From assembly GCF_900187115.1 (NCBI RefSeq), contig NZ_LT906455.1, positions 248,001-312,000 on the forward strand: DNA of 64,000 nucleotides, given 5' to 3'. Shown here piece by piece: positions 8,319-17,089 of the stretch; position 1 is the first letter of the stretch; every line of letters starts with the position of its first letter. The translations under genes were made by a program, and so were the position numbers. The notes beneath the pieces are model-generated. The model had not been told where the DNA came from. It was given only the letters and a program-made list of their open reading frames with translations, and made no database searches. The DNA comes from Aliarcobacter butzleri. GTDB lineage: Bacteria > Campylobacterota > Campylobacteria > Campylobacterales > Arcobacteraceae.

Positions 8319-9206
8319 ATGCAACATCTTATCAGAACTTCAGATTTTACAAAAGAGGAAATTTTAGATATTTTTGAAGATGCAAGAGGTTTTTTAGATT
8401 TTAAACCTTGCGAAATCTTAAAAGGTAAAATTATAGTAACTTTGTTTTTTGAAAACTCAACAAGAACAAGAAGTTCATTTGAAATTGCAGCAAAAAGATT
8501 GGGAGCTGAAATTGTAAACCTTGATGTTGGAACTTCATCAACTAAAAAAGGTGAAACAATGTATGATACAGTTGCAAATATAAACGCGATGGGACCAGAT
8601 GCTATTGTTATTCGACATAGCGAATGTGGATTACCTGAAAGTTTAATTGGTTATGTTGATTGTCCTATTATAAATGCAGGTGATGGAAGACATTCTCATC
8701 CAACACAGGCTCTTTTAGATTTATTTACAATTTATGAACATTTTAATGGACAAACTGAAGGTAAAAAAATAGCAATTGTTGGAGATGTTAGAAACTCAAG
8801 AGTTGCAGGAAGTAATAGAAGACTTCTTCCTAGATTTGGAATAGATGTAAATTTAGTTGCTCCTGATTGTTTTAAATATGAAGGAAATGAATTTAAACAA
8901 TTTAACACAATAGCAGAAGTAATTGATGATATGGATGTTGTTATGAGTTTAAGAAGTCAATTAGAAAGACATAACATAACTTATTTTGAATCTTTACAAG
9001 AGTATGCAAAAGATTTTTGTATAACACCTGAATTAATGGAAGGAAGAGACTTCTTACTTTTACATCCAGGACCAGTTAATAGAAATATTGATATTAGTGA
9101 TGAAGTTTTAAAAGATCCAAGATGTAAAGTTTTAGAGCAAGTTAGAAATGGAGTTGCAGTAAGAGCAGCAATACTTAAAAAGTTAATTTTAAATAATAAA
9201 AATTGA
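8319..9206 (+). CDS. pyrB: aspartate carbamoyltransferase catalytic subunit
   Basis: A 295-residue catalytic chain that makes carbamoyl aspartate in pyrimidine synthesis. The carbamoyl phosphate site STRTRSSFE, the 80s loop (TSSTKKGET), the HSHPTQALLD segment and the C-terminal HPGPVNR motif are all present. Length matches short, PyrI-independent catalytic chains; no pyrI lies nearby. It shares a TTGA overlap with the following pabB gene, so translation of the two is probably coupled. Confidence 0.95.
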   Translation: MQHLIRTSDFTKEEILDIFEDARGFLDFKPCEILKGKIIVTLFFENSTRTRSSFEIAAKRLGAEIVNLDVGTSSTKKGETMYDTVANINAMGPDAIVIRHSECGLPESLIGYVDCPIINAGDGRHSHPTQALLDLFTIYEHFNGQTEGKKIAIVGDVRNSRVAGSNRRLLPRFGIDVNLVAPDCFKYEGNEFKQFNTIAEVIDDMDVVMSLRSQLERHNITYFESLQEYAKDFCITPELMEGRDFLLLHPGPVNRNIDISDEVLKDPRCKVLEQVRNGVAVRAAILKKLILNNKN

Positions 9207-10162
9207 ATAAAAAGATAATAGAAGAGCAGATTAATAAATTTGGCTTTGAAAAAGAGCCATTTTTATTTTTAATCTCTTATGATTTTAAAAAATTCTATAT
9301 AGAAAAACTCTCAAACCTTTCAAATCAAATCAAATATGAAATAAATCAAAAAGAGACAAAAAGTAATAAAAGAGTAGATTTAGAAAAATTTCCTATAACT
9401 TTTGAAGAGTATAAAAAAAAGTTTGATGTTTTACAAGAAGAGATAAAAGAAGGCAATAGTTATCTTTTAAATCTTACAGCAAAAACGAAAATTAAAACAG
9501 CACTTAATTTAGAAGAGATTTACAAAAATACAAAAAGTATGTTTAAACTAAAAGTTCATACCAAAGATGATAATTTTGTATGTTTTAGTCCTGAAAAATT
9601 TGTAGAGATAAAAAATAGTAAAATTTTTACTTATCCTATGAAAGGAACTATTGATGCAAATATAAAAGATGCAAAAATAAAGATTTTGGAAAATCAAAAA
9701 GAGTTAGCAGAACATACAATGGTTGTTGATTTACTTAGAAATGATTTAGGAATAATTGGTTCAAATGTAAAAGTTGAAGATTTTAGATATGTGGATATTA
9801 TAAATGCAGGAAATAAAGAACTTTTACAAGTAAGTTCAAAAATCTCTGCAACTTTACAATCAAATTGGCTTGAAACTTTAGGCACAACTATTATTTCGCT
9901 TCTTCCAGCAGGAAGTATAACAGGAACACCAAAGAAAAAAACAGTTGAAATTTTGAAAAATGTAGAGAAGTATGAAAGAGAGTTTTATACTGGAATTTTT
10001 GGAATATTTGATGGAAATAGTTTTGATAGTTATGTTTTAATAAGATTTATTGAAGAAAAAAATGGTGAATTATTTTATAAAAGTGGCGGAGGAATAACTT
10101 GTGACAGTGATGCTTTTTTAGAATATGAAGAACTTCTTGATAAAATTTATTTACCATTTTAA
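9203..10162 (+). CDS. pabB: aminodeoxychorismate synthase component I (chorismate-binding)
   Basis: A 319-residue chorismate-binding enzyme that aminates chorismate towards 4-aminobenzoate for folate synthesis. Motifs: GNSYLLNLT, FVCFSPEKFVEI, AEHTMVVDLLRNDLG, SITGTPKKKTVEI and the C-terminal SGGGITCDSD. It lacks most of the N-terminal region of long PabB/TrpE proteins, which is common in Campylobacterota. The start is a TTG whose last bases overlap the pyrB TGA stop. No glutamine amidotransferase gene is adjacent. pabC lies three genes downstream, supporting the PabB rather than TrpE assignment. Confidence 0.87.
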   Translation: MNKKIIEEQINKFGFEKEPFLFLISYDFKKFYIEKLSNLSNQIKYEINQKETKSNKRVDLEKFPITFEEYKKKFDVLQEEIKEGNSYLLNLTAKTKIKTALNLEEIYKNTKSMFKLKVHTKDDNFVCFSPEKFVEIKNSKIFTYPMKGTIDANIKDAKIKILENQKELAEHTMVVDLLRNDLGIIGSNVKVEDFRYVDIINAGNKELLQVSSKISATLQSNWLETLGTTIISLLPAGSITGTPKKKTVEILKNVEKYEREFYTGIFGIFDGNSFDSYVLIRFIEEKNGELFYKSGGGITCDSDAFLEYEELLDKIYLPF

Positions 10163-10224
10163 TTTATCCTACTTTTTTCCTTTTTTTTATTATTAGAATT
10201 TTAAAAATAAAAAAAGGATAAATT
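10161..10224 (+). promoter_or_regulatory. leader with inverted repeat covering the ribosome binding site
   Basis: AATTTATCC (10161-10169) is exactly complementary to GGATAAATT (10216-10224), directly before the ATG at 10225. An inner complementarity pairs the CC-T-run at 10179-10187 with the A-run-GG ending at 10217. Either pairing would occlude the AAAGGA ribosome binding site. It could also act as a weak end for pabB. Regulatory role is inference. Confidence 0.4.
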
Positions 10225-10782
10225 ATGAAACAAACAGCTTTATTATTAGTAGATTTTCAAAATGACTATTTTAGTACATTTGAAGGTGCAAAATTTGAAT
10301 TAGAAGGAACAGAAAAGGCTTCTTCTAATGCTTCAAAAATATTAGAGTTTTTTAGAAAAAATGAAGGAAAGATTATTCACATAAAGCATGAATCTGCAAA
10401 AGGTGCTTCTTTTTTTGAAATAGGAACACAAGGTGTAAATATTCATAAAAGTGTAGAACCAAAAGAGGATGAAATTGTCGTAACAAAGAATTTCCCAAAT
10501 TCATTTAAAGATACAAATTTAAAAGAAATTTTAGATGAAATAAATATAAAATCACTTATTATTGTAGGAGCAATGTCTCATATGTGTATAGATGCAACAA
10601 CAAGAGCAGCAAAAGATTTTGGATATGAATGTACAGTTATATCTGATGCAACTGCGACAAGAGATTTACAATTTGGTGATATAGTAGTTCCATCAAAATA
10701 TGTTCACGCATCTTTTATGGCAGCATTAGAGTTTGCTTATGCAAAAATCAAAACAACGACAGAAATTTTAAAAGGATTTTAA
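10225..10782 (+). CDS. isochorismatase-fold cysteine hydrolase
   Basis: A 185-residue member of the cysteine hydrolase superfamily that contains isochorismatases, nicotinamidases and N-carbamoylsarcosine amidases. The catalytic triad is visible: D10 in LLLVDFQNDYF, K88 in VVTKNFPNSF, and C121 in MSHMCIDATTR preceded by a cis-peptide GAMS. The VISDATATRD segment is typical. Substrate cannot be told. It sits between pabB and pabC; whether it acts on a chorismate-derived compound is speculation. A second, distinct member is at 26926-27468. Confidence 0.85.
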   Translation: MKQTALLLVDFQNDYFSTFEGAKFELEGTEKASSNASKILEFFRKNEGKIIHIKHESAKGASFFEIGTQGVNIHKSVEPKEDEIVVTKNFPNSFKDTNLKEILDEINIKSLIIVGAMSHMCIDATTRAAKDFGYECTVISDATATRDLQFGDIVVPSKYVHASFMAALEFAYAKIKTTTEILKGF

Positions 10783-10786
10783 AATA

Positions 10787-11458
10787 TTGAAATTAAGTAA
10801 TTTACTTGTTCTTTATGTTTATGATAAAAAAGCAGATGAAGAAATAGTGACACTATTAAATAAAGAGTTCAAAAAAGTCTTTTTAGCTGCCAATTTTAAA
10901 GAAGCACAAAATAGTTATAAAAAGTATTCACCTTGTATTATAATAATTGAAGACACTTTTAAAGATAGAAAGATGGTAGATTATTTACAAGAAATTAGAA
11001 AAATTGATATGAAAACAGCAGTTATTATTTTGACAAATAATGAAACGAATTTATATAGTTTGGAATTAATTGAGTTATATATTACAAAATATATTATTAC
11101 TCCTTACAAAGAAGAGGTTTTATACTCTTCTTTACTAAAGTGTTTGGATGTTATTGAAAGTAGAATTTATAGTAATGTAAAACTAAAAGATAATGTTTTT
11201 TTTAACTTCCAAACACAAAGTATAATAAATGAGGGTGAAATTATAATTTTGAATAAAAAAGAGACTATTTTGATGAATCTTTTTATTCAAAATCCAAATA
11301 GAGTAATTACTTACGAAGAGTTAGAATATCATATTTGGAATGGCGAAGTAACACTTGCTGCATTGAAGTCATTGATTAGAGATTTTAGAAAAAAGACTTA
11401 TAAAACTATTTTAAAAAATTATTCAGGAATAGGATATAAGTTAAATTTAGAAAAATAA
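10787..11458 (+). CDS. OmpR-like response regulator, orphan
   Basis: A 223-residue protein with an N-terminal receiver-like domain (about 1-120) and a C-terminal winged-helix DNA-binding domain (about 130-220: LNKKETILMNLFIQNPNRVITYEELEYHIW and the final SGIGYKL of OmpR/PhoB regulators). D56 in IIIIED is the probable phosphoacceptor, T/S in VIILTNN and K in KYIITPY fill the other conserved places. The usual N-terminal acidic pair is not clear, so the receiver may be atypical. It starts with TTG 4 bases after the preceding gene. No histidine kinase is nearby. The target genes are unknown. Confidence 0.82.
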   Translation: MKLSNLLVLYVYDKKADEEIVTLLNKEFKKVFLAANFKEAQNSYKKYSPCIIIIEDTFKDRKMVDYLQEIRKIDMKTAVIILTNNETNLYSLELIELYITKYIITPYKEEVLYSSLLKCLDVIESRIYSNVKLKDNVFFNFQTQSIINEGEIIILNKKETILMNLFIQNPNRVITYEELEYHIWNGEVTLAALKSLIRDFRKKTYKTILKNYSGIGYKLNLEK

Positions 11459-11474
11459 GATTTAGGAAAATAAT

Positions 11475-12053
11475 TTGGAAAGTATAAAATATTTTGAAAC
11501 AATCAAATGTGAAGATTTTGAAGTTTTTAATTTAGATTACCATCAAAAAAGAGTTGCAAACACAATAGGTTTAAATATAAATCTACAAGAGTATATTAAT
11601 CCAATTTCAGAAGAATTATTAAGATGTAAACTCATTTATGATGAAAATGGAGTTGTTGATGTTTTATATTTTCCTTATAAAAAAAGAGAGATAAAAAGCT
11701 TTAAAATCATTTTTGATAATGAAATAGAATATTCAAAAAAGTATTTAAATAGAGCAAAACTAGATGAGTTATATGAAAAAAGAGATGATTGTGATGAGGT
11801 AATTATCATAAAAGATGGAATAGTTACAGATACAACAATTGCAAATATTGCTATATTTTATGAAAATTCTTGGATTACTTCAAAAAATTGTTTATTGGGC
11901 GGAACTACAAGAGCAAGATTGCTTGAAGAAAAAAAATTGTTTGAAAAAGATATAACTTTGGATATGTTAAAAAATGCTTCAAAAGTTGCTTTAATGAATG
12001 CAATGATAGGTTTTGATGAAATAAAAAATTTTAAAATCAAAGAAGAGATTTAA
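11475..12053 (+). CDS. pabC: aminodeoxychorismate lyase-like class-IV aminotransferase-fold protein
   Basis: A 192-residue PLP protein of fold type IV, shorter than most family members (about 260-290). The segment TDTTIANIAIF corresponds to the family motif ES/T-x-x-x-N-I, and LLGGTTRARLLE matches the cofactor phosphate-binding loop. Linkage to pabB three genes upstream points to PabC, which releases pyruvate from aminodeoxychorismate to give 4-aminobenzoate. The start is a TTG with AGGAAAA upstream. It overlaps the end of the convergent yjdM gene by 4 bases. The short length and weak N-terminus leave function less certain than fold. Confidence 0.75.
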   Translation: MESIKYFETIKCEDFEVFNLDYHQKRVANTIGLNINLQEYINPISEELLRCKLIYDENGVVDVLYFPYKKREIKSFKIIFDNEIEYSKKYLNRAKLDELYEKRDDCDEVIIIKDGIVTDTTIANIAIFYENSWITSKNCLLGGTTRARLLEEKKLFEKDITLDMLKNASKVALMNAMIGFDEIKNFKIKEEI

Positions 12054-12062
12054 CTCTTCTTT
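12039..12062. terminator. stem-loop at the pabC/yjdM convergence
   Basis: A 9-bp stem (12039-12047 with 12054-12062) around a 6-nt loop that contains the pabC stop codon. On the minus strand the following bases are T-rich, so it can end yjdM transcripts as well. Confidence 0.6.
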
Positions 12063-12604
12063 AAAAAGCAAGTAAGAAGTACAATTTTTACTCCGTTTAC
12101 TCTTCCTTCTATTTGTTCAGGATTTGAAGTTAGCGAGATATTTCTAACTGCAGTTCCTCTTTTTGCAGTAAATCCAGCACCTTTTACTTCTAAATCTTTG
12201 ATGATTGTAACTGTATCACCAGCTTGTAAAATAACTCCGTTTGAGTCTTTATGAACTATTGAATCATCAATAGCTGAAATACCAGCATCTGCCCAAGCTT
12301 TTTCTTCATCTTCTAAATACATCATATCAAGTGAATCTTGATTTCCAAGTTTTTTTAACATTCTATATGTTGCTACTTTTACTGCTGGAATTTCGCTCCA
12401 CATTGAATCATTTAAACAAAACCAATGATTAGCATCTATTTTTGAATCATCTTCAAATTGCTCTTTGCATTTAGCGCACAAAAGTACACATTGATCAGCA
12501 CTTCCATCGCTTGGTGAGATTTCATATACACTTAAATCATTAGGAGATTTACAAAGTTCACATGAAGACTCACTTCTATTTATTAGTTCTTGTTCTACGC
12601 TCAT
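12050..12604 (-). CDS. yjdM: YjdM/PhnA-family zinc-ribbon protein
   Basis: A protein of 184 residues with an N-terminal zinc-ribbon (CELCKSPND and LLCAKC) and a C-terminal PhnA domain of SH3-like type (ILQAGDTVTIIKDLEVKGAGF, KRGTAVRNI, EGRVNG). Despite the historic phnA name, the family is not a phosphonate hydrolase in most organisms and its role is unknown. I chose the ATG at 12604, with AGAGG five bases upstream, over an in-frame GTG at 12610 that lies inside that ribosome binding site. A TATAAT element is at 12634-12639. Confidence 0.87.
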   Translation of the reverse strand: MSVEQELINRSESSCELCKSPNDLSVYEISPSDGSADQCVLLCAKCKEQFEDDSKIDANHWFCLNDSMWSEIPAVKVATYRMLKKLGNQDSLDMMYLEDEEKAWADAGISAIDDSIVHKDSNGVILQAGDTVTIIKDLEVKGAGFTAKRGTAVRNISLTSNPEQIEGRVNGVKIVLLTCFLKKS

Positions 12605-12633
12605 AATCACCTCTTTTTAAAAAATAAGCCTCG

Positions 12634-12639
12634 ATTATA
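12634..12639 (-). promoter_or_regulatory. -10 element for yjdM
   Basis: Minus strand reads TGTGATATAATCG, 30 bases upstream of the yjdM ATG. Confidence 0.6.
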
Positions 12640-12650
12640 TCACAATTAGT

Positions 12651-12656
12651 TATAAT
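12651..12656 (+). promoter_or_regulatory. -10 element of a probably leaderless transcript
   Basis: TTATAATCCTTT runs directly into the ATG at 12662. Only five bases separate the TATAAT hexamer from the start codon and no ribosome binding site fits between, so transcription would begin at or next to the A of the ATG. Confidence 0.5.
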
Positions 12657-12661
12657 CCTTT

Positions 12662-13153
12662 ATGAAATATTTAAGCCATTATCCAAAGCATCTGCAAGAG
12701 CAAGTTCAAAGTTTGTGTGAAAAAAATCAACTAACTTCTTATATAAAATCAAAATATCCAAGTTCTCATTCTTATACAAGTGATAAAGCCTTATATGATT
12801 ATGTAATGGATTTTAAAAATGAATATTTTAAAAAATATCAAATCTCAAAAGTATTATATGATGGGAAAATAAATGTTATAAACAATGCACTTGGGATGCA
12901 CACTTTTGTTTCAAGAGTTCAAGGCGGAAAATTAAAATCAAAAAATGAAATAAGAGTTGCAACTATTTTTAAAAATATGCCAGAAGAGTTTTTAAAAATG
13001 ATTGTTGTTCACGAATTATCTCACTTTAAAGAAAAAGAACACAATAAAAGTTTTTATGATATGTGCTGTTATATGATGCCAAACTATCATCAAATGGAGT
13101 TTGATTTGAGAGTTTATTTAACACACATTGATAAGTTTGGAAAGATTTATTAA
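12662..13153 (+). CDS. YgjP-like (DUF45) metallopeptidase-fold protein
   Basis: A 163-residue protein with the zinc-peptidase motif H117-E-L-S-H121 and a third ligand H127 (HELSHFKEKEHNKSF), in the arrangement of the YgjP/DUF45 family. The preceding VSRVQGGKLKSKNEIRVA resembles the strand region of that family, which is thought to hold small metal-dependent hydrolases of unknown substrate. The ATG follows a TATAAT box after only five bases, suggesting a leaderless message. The TSUP transporter gene begins 20 bases downstream. Confidence 0.8.
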   Translation: MKYLSHYPKHLQEQVQSLCEKNQLTSYIKSKYPSSHSYTSDKALYDYVMDFKNEYFKKYQISKVLYDGKINVINNALGMHTFVSRVQGGKLKSKNEIRVATIFKNMPEEFLKMIVVHELSHFKEKEHNKSFYDMCCYMMPNYHQMEFDLRVYLTHIDKFGKIY

Positions 13154-13173
13154 ACTAAAAGGTATAAATAATA

Positions 13174-13923
13174 ATGGAATTTACAGTTGAGATATTTTTG
13201 CTTCTTTTTTTTGTAGCTTTTATAGCAGGACTAATAGATACTATTGCTGGTGGCGGTGGATTATTAACTATACCTACACTTTTATATGTTGGAATATCAC
13301 CTGCTGCTGCACTTGCAACAAATAAACTTCAAGCAACTTTTGGTTCATTTACAGCAGCAATGTATTTTATAAGAAAAAAAATGGTTAATATCAAAGAGAT
13401 AAAATTGATGCTTATATTTACTTTTTTAGGAGCTATTTTAGGTGTATTTACTCTTTTACAAATTGATGCTTCTATTTTAAAACAAGTTATTCCAATTTTA
13501 CTTATAATAATTGGATTTTATTTTTTATTTTCTCCTAGTGTTGGAGCAATTGATAAAGAAAAACGAATCTCAATTATAGTTTTTAGTTTTACATTAGCTT
13601 TTGGTGTAGGTTTTTATGATGGCTTTTTTGGTCCAGCAACTGGTTCATTTTTTGCAATAGGATTCATCGCTTTATTAGGATTTAATTTAACAAAAGCAAC
13701 AGCACATGCAAAGGTATTAAATTTTGTTAGTAATATATCTTCTTTGTGTTTTTTTATGTTTTTTGGCAAAATCTATTGGAGTATTGGATTATGTATGGGA
13801 GTTGGACAAATATGTGGTGCTTTAATAGGTGCAAGATTAGTTCTTAAAAATGGACAAAAGATTATTCGACCAATTATTGTTATTATCAGTTTTGCAATTT
13901 CTATTAAACTATTCTTCTCATAA
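13174..13923 (+). CDS. TSUP/TauE-SafE family membrane transporter
   Basis: A 249-residue integral membrane protein with roughly eight hydrophobic segments. The N-terminal GLIDTIAGGGGLLTIPTLL and ALATNKLQATFGSFTA are the first TSUP repeat; the second repeat shows GFYDGFFGPATGSF and NLTKATAHAKVLNFVSN. The family exports or imports sulfite, organosulfonates or related anions; no substrate can be deduced. It follows the YgjP-like gene closely and probably shares its transcript. Confidence 0.88.
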   Translation: MEFTVEIFLLLFFVAFIAGLIDTIAGGGGLLTIPTLLYVGISPAAALATNKLQATFGSFTAAMYFIRKKMVNIKEIKLMLIFTFLGAILGVFTLLQIDASILKQVIPILLIIIGFYFLFSPSVGAIDKEKRISIIVFSFTLAFGVGFYDGFFGPATGSFFAIGFIALLGFNLTKATAHAKVLNFVSNISSLCFFMFFGKIYWSIGLCMGVGQICGALIGARLVLKNGQKIIRPIIVIISFAISIKLFFS

Positions 13924-13995
13924 ATTGATTTAAATCATTAAAATAGAGTAATTTTTTCATTAATATAACTTTTCAATTTAAAAAAAAGTTATAAA

Positions 13996-14562
13996 ATGAA
14001 AAGATTTTTTAAACAATTTAAAAAAATAAATTCCGAAAATTTAGATAAATCAAATATGTTTTGGTCATGGATTGGTTCATTTCTAGGAATTTTTGCAATT
14101 TCATATTTTCATAAAAATTTTTTAGATGATACAGATTTGACTTTAGTTTTAGGTTCATTTGGTGCAAGTGCTGTTTTAATTTATGGAGCAGTTAATTCAC
14201 CTCTTGCTCAGCCTAAAAATTTAATTGGTGGACATATTATTTCAGCTATTATTGGAGTTATATCTTTTAAATTATTTTCCCAAAATATGTTTTTTGCAAC
14301 TGCTTTTGCTGTGTCAACTTCAATTTTAGTTATGCAATTAACTCTTACTTTACATCCACCAGGTGGTGCAACAGCATTAATTGCAGTAATTGGAAGTGAA
14401 CAAATACATGAATTAGGATTTTTTTATGTTTTGATTCCTGTTACTTCAGGAGCTTTTATTTTATTGATTATTGCGATGATAGTAAATAATATACCAAATA
14501 ATAGAGCTTATCCAGAATCACTTAAAATATTTCTAGATAAGCATTTTAGTAGGAAAAAGTAA
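13996..14562 (+). CDS. HPP-family membrane protein
   Basis: A 188-residue membrane protein with four to five hydrophobic helices. It carries the family signature LTLHPPGGATALIAV and the upstream LVLGSFGASAVLIYG with SPLAQPKNLIGGH. HPP proteins are implicated in nitrite transport in cyanobacteria and plastids; the role here is unproven. The preceding 72-base gap is AT-rich. The convergent L,D-transpeptidase gene ends two bases after its stop. Confidence 0.85.
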   Translation: MKRFFKQFKKINSENLDKSNMFWSWIGSFLGIFAISYFHKNFLDDTDLTLVLGSFGASAVLIYGAVNSPLAQPKNLIGGHIISAIIGVISFKLFSQNMFFATAFAVSTSILVMQLTLTLHPPGGATALIAVIGSEQIHELGFFYVLIPVTSGAFILLIIAMIVNNIPNNRAYPESLKIFLDKHFSRKK

Positions 14563-14564
14563 TT

Positions 14565-15770
14565 TTAATAAAGTACAACTTTTATACTATCTAAGCCTTT
14601 GTAATTTGCAAATTCATCAATCAAATTTGCAAGTTGTAAAACATCACCATTTCTCATTCTAATACAACCAGCAGACTCTTTTGTACCAATTGTTTTCTCA
14701 TTTAAAGTTCCATGGATTCTATATGTACTTTTTCCATCAACTATATGAGTAAGGTTTATTTTTGCTGCTCCCATATAGTTATATTTATGACCAGAAGGAA
14801 CAACTTTTGGCAAAATTATTCCTCTTTTTTCAAAACTTTTTAAAGTATCTTCTGTTGGATACCAAACAGGATCTAATGAAACTTGAGAGATTTTACCAAC
14901 ACCAAATGGTTTTTTTACACTGTCTTTTCCTGTTGAAACAATATAAGTTTGTATATCTTTTAAATGATTATTAATTTTTGCTTTTACTTTCATAATATTT
15001 GTAGCTGAATCAACTTCTATAATCATTTGTTGAAAATTTTGAACATTTGTTAAATCATTATTTATAGGTTTTATAACTTTTTTTTCATAACTTTTTATAG
15101 GATGTTCTATTTTATTTGCTTTATCAAATTCATCCATACTTATTTGTTTTAGTTCTTCTTTATCATTTTCATCTAAGCTATCATCATCTTCTTCTGAGTC
15201 ATCGATATTATTTTGATTTGATACTTCTTGAGTTTGTTTTATCTCTTTTTTTTCTGCTGGTTTATTTTCACTATAAGGATAAAATCCAACTAATTCTAAA
15301 TTATCAGGTATTGCAGAGACAAGAGGAATTAGTGATTCTTGATTTTCAATTTTTTTAGGTTCTTTTTTTGTCTCTTCTTGTTTTACTACAATCTCTTTTA
15401 TTTCTGATTTAATATTTTGAGTTGGTTGTTCATTTACATCAATATATAGTTTTCTTTTATTTATCTGTTTTACAATTTTTTCATCAATTTGTTTTATAAA
15501 AGGATTTTGTTGTTTTACATAAGGCGAAGCATTTCTTATCGTAACTTTTGCTATTTCTTTATCTTCATAAATATTTAGGTATGTATGAAATTTATTATTT
15601 TCTTTTACAATAAAAACATCACCAATTGTTTTTTCAAAAATATTCTTTTTACAAGCTAAAGCATTTTCCAAATTTGAAGTCGTACAAACAGATATTGTAT
15701 ATTTTTCATCTTGTGCATATACGAATAAAGTGCAAAAAATAGGTAATATAAGTAGAATTTTTCTAAGCAT
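14565..15770 (-). CDS. L,D-transpeptidase (YkuD domain) with acidic linker
   Basis: A 401-residue exported protein. A signal peptide (about 1-19, ending VYA) is followed by a SPOR-like segment, a long charged, low-complexity linker (about 110-245, rich in E, K, D and Q), and a C-terminal YkuD catalytic domain. The catalytic motif is complete: H353-G and S-A-G-C369-I-R-M-R. Such enzymes form 3-3 crosslinks or attach proteins to peptidoglycan; in Campylobacterota related enzymes help set cell shape. The specific reaction here is inference. The gene is monocistronic. Confidence 0.88.
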   Translation of the reverse strand: MLRKILLILPIFCTLFVYAQDEKYTISVCTTSNLENALACKKNIFEKTIGDVFIVKENNKFHTYLNIYEDKEIAKVTIRNASPYVKQQNPFIKQIDEKIVKQINKRKLYIDVNEQPTQNIKSEIKEIVVKQEETKKEPKKIENQESLIPLVSAIPDNLELVGFYPYSENKPAEKKEIKQTQEVSNQNNIDDSEEDDDSLDENDKEELKQISMDEFDKANKIEHPIKSYEKKVIKPINNDLTNVQNFQQMIIEVDSATNIMKVKAKINNHLKDIQTYIVSTGKDSVKKPFGVGKISQVSLDPVWYPTEDTLKSFEKRGIILPKVVPSGHKYNYMGAAKINLTHIVDGKSTYRIHGTLNEKTIGTKESAGCIRMRNGDVLQLANLIDEFANYKGLDSIKVVLY

Positions 15771-15883
15771 AATTTTCTTTCTTTAAATTTTTTTGGTATT
15801 TTACTCTTAAATTGATATAAATTTATTTATATAGGCAAATTATGTTAGAATAAATCTAATTTTAAATTTTATAAGGATTATTT

Positions 15884-17083
15884 ATGTTTATAGAAGATGA
15901 TTTTATTGAACTAAATTCAAAATTTTATACGACTTGTAAACCAACTTCAAGAATTGTAACTTTACTTAGTGTTCCAATTGTACTTTTTATAGCGGTTTTA
16001 CTTTGCTACATAGGAGTTTTTCCTTTAAATGTAGAAATTCATAGTGTAATTTTAATTGGAATTATACTTTTTATTTATCTATTTTTTGTAAAACACAACG
16101 CTTATTATGTTTCTTGTAAGTTTAAAACTCAATATGAAGATTTGGCATATAATTTAAAAGAGTATATAAATAACAATCTTTTAACTATTGGTGAAACAAC
16201 AAAGGCAAATGGAAGTGTTGATGATTTTTTACAAGACTATACGAGCAATATTAGAAATACAAACTTGTCAACTATTGCAAGTGGAATATTCCCAACATTA
16301 GGTATTTTAGGAACATTTATTTCTATTGCTTTATCTATGCCAGATTTTACTGCTGGAACAACACAAGCTTTAGAGTCTGAAATTACAGTTTTACTTGGTG
16401 GTGTAGGAACGGCTTTTTATGTTTCTATTTATGGAATTTTTTTATCTATTTGGTGGATATTTTTTGAGAAATTTGGAATGAGTAGATTTGACCATGATAG
16501 TTTTGTGATAAAAGAGAGTACAAAAAGTTTCTTTTGGACAAGAATCGATATTGAATCAATTCATATAAAAAGTAATTTAGATAACTTTACAAAAATGAGT
16601 AATGTATTCAATCAATTAACATCAAGTGATATTTTAGAAACAATCAATAATTCAATAGAAAGAAGATTTAAAGCTTTAGATGAATTATTAAATAAAGAGT
16701 TGATTTTATCTTCAAAACTTGATGAAAATATACAAATGTTAAATAGCATGTCAAAAGATATAAGTTCTACACTAAATAGTTTTGAAAAACAAAAAAATCT
16801 ATATACTTTAAGTGCAGAGTTATTAAATGCAAATATTATAAAACTAAACTCTCATATGGATAATTTAAGTAGCGAAAATCTAAAATCAATATATACAAAT
16901 ATTGTAAAAAGTATTGAAACTATGAAAAATGATATGGAAAAAATTGAGTGGAAGTTTAAAAAAGAGATTGATGAATATGATGAAAAAATAACACATAAAT
17001 TACAAAATTCATTAGAATTGATTGATGTTGAAACATCAAAAATTGTAAAAGATTTGAGTGAATTTAAAGAGTTATCAAAGTAG
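15884..17083 (+). CDS. MotA/TolQ/ExbB-fold, ZorA-like ion-channel subunit
   Basis: A 399-residue membrane protein. Hydrophobic segments lie at about 24-46, 53-69, 130-151 and 168-195. The third reads GIFPTLGILGTFISIAL and the fourth follows a VLLGGVGTAFYVS motif; both match the proton-channel core of MotA/TolQ/ExbB proteins and of ZorA from Zorya phage defence. After residue 215 comes a long, charged, helical, coiled-coil-like tail of about 180 residues, shorter than in classical ZorA. The next gene, six bases on, is the matching ZorB-like partner. AAGGATT precedes the ATG. Defence function is not established; a cell-envelope motor is equally possible. Confidence 0.75.
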   Translation: MFIEDDFIELNSKFYTTCKPTSRIVTLLSVPIVLFIAVLLCYIGVFPLNVEIHSVILIGIILFIYLFFVKHNAYYVSCKFKTQYEDLAYNLKEYINNNLLTIGETTKANGSVDDFLQDYTSNIRNTNLSTIASGIFPTLGILGTFISIALSMPDFTAGTTQALESEITVLLGGVGTAFYVSIYGIFLSIWWIFFEKFGMSRFDHDSFVIKESTKSFFWTRIDIESIHIKSNLDNFTKMSNVFNQLTSSDILETINNSIERRFKALDELLNKELILSSKLDENIQMLNSMSKDISSTLNSFEKQKNLYTLSAELLNANIIKLNSHMDNLSSENLKSIYTNIVKSIETMKNDMEKIEWKFKKEIDEYDEKITHKLQNSLELIDVETSKIVKDLSEFKELSK

Positions 17084-17089
17084 TAAAAA

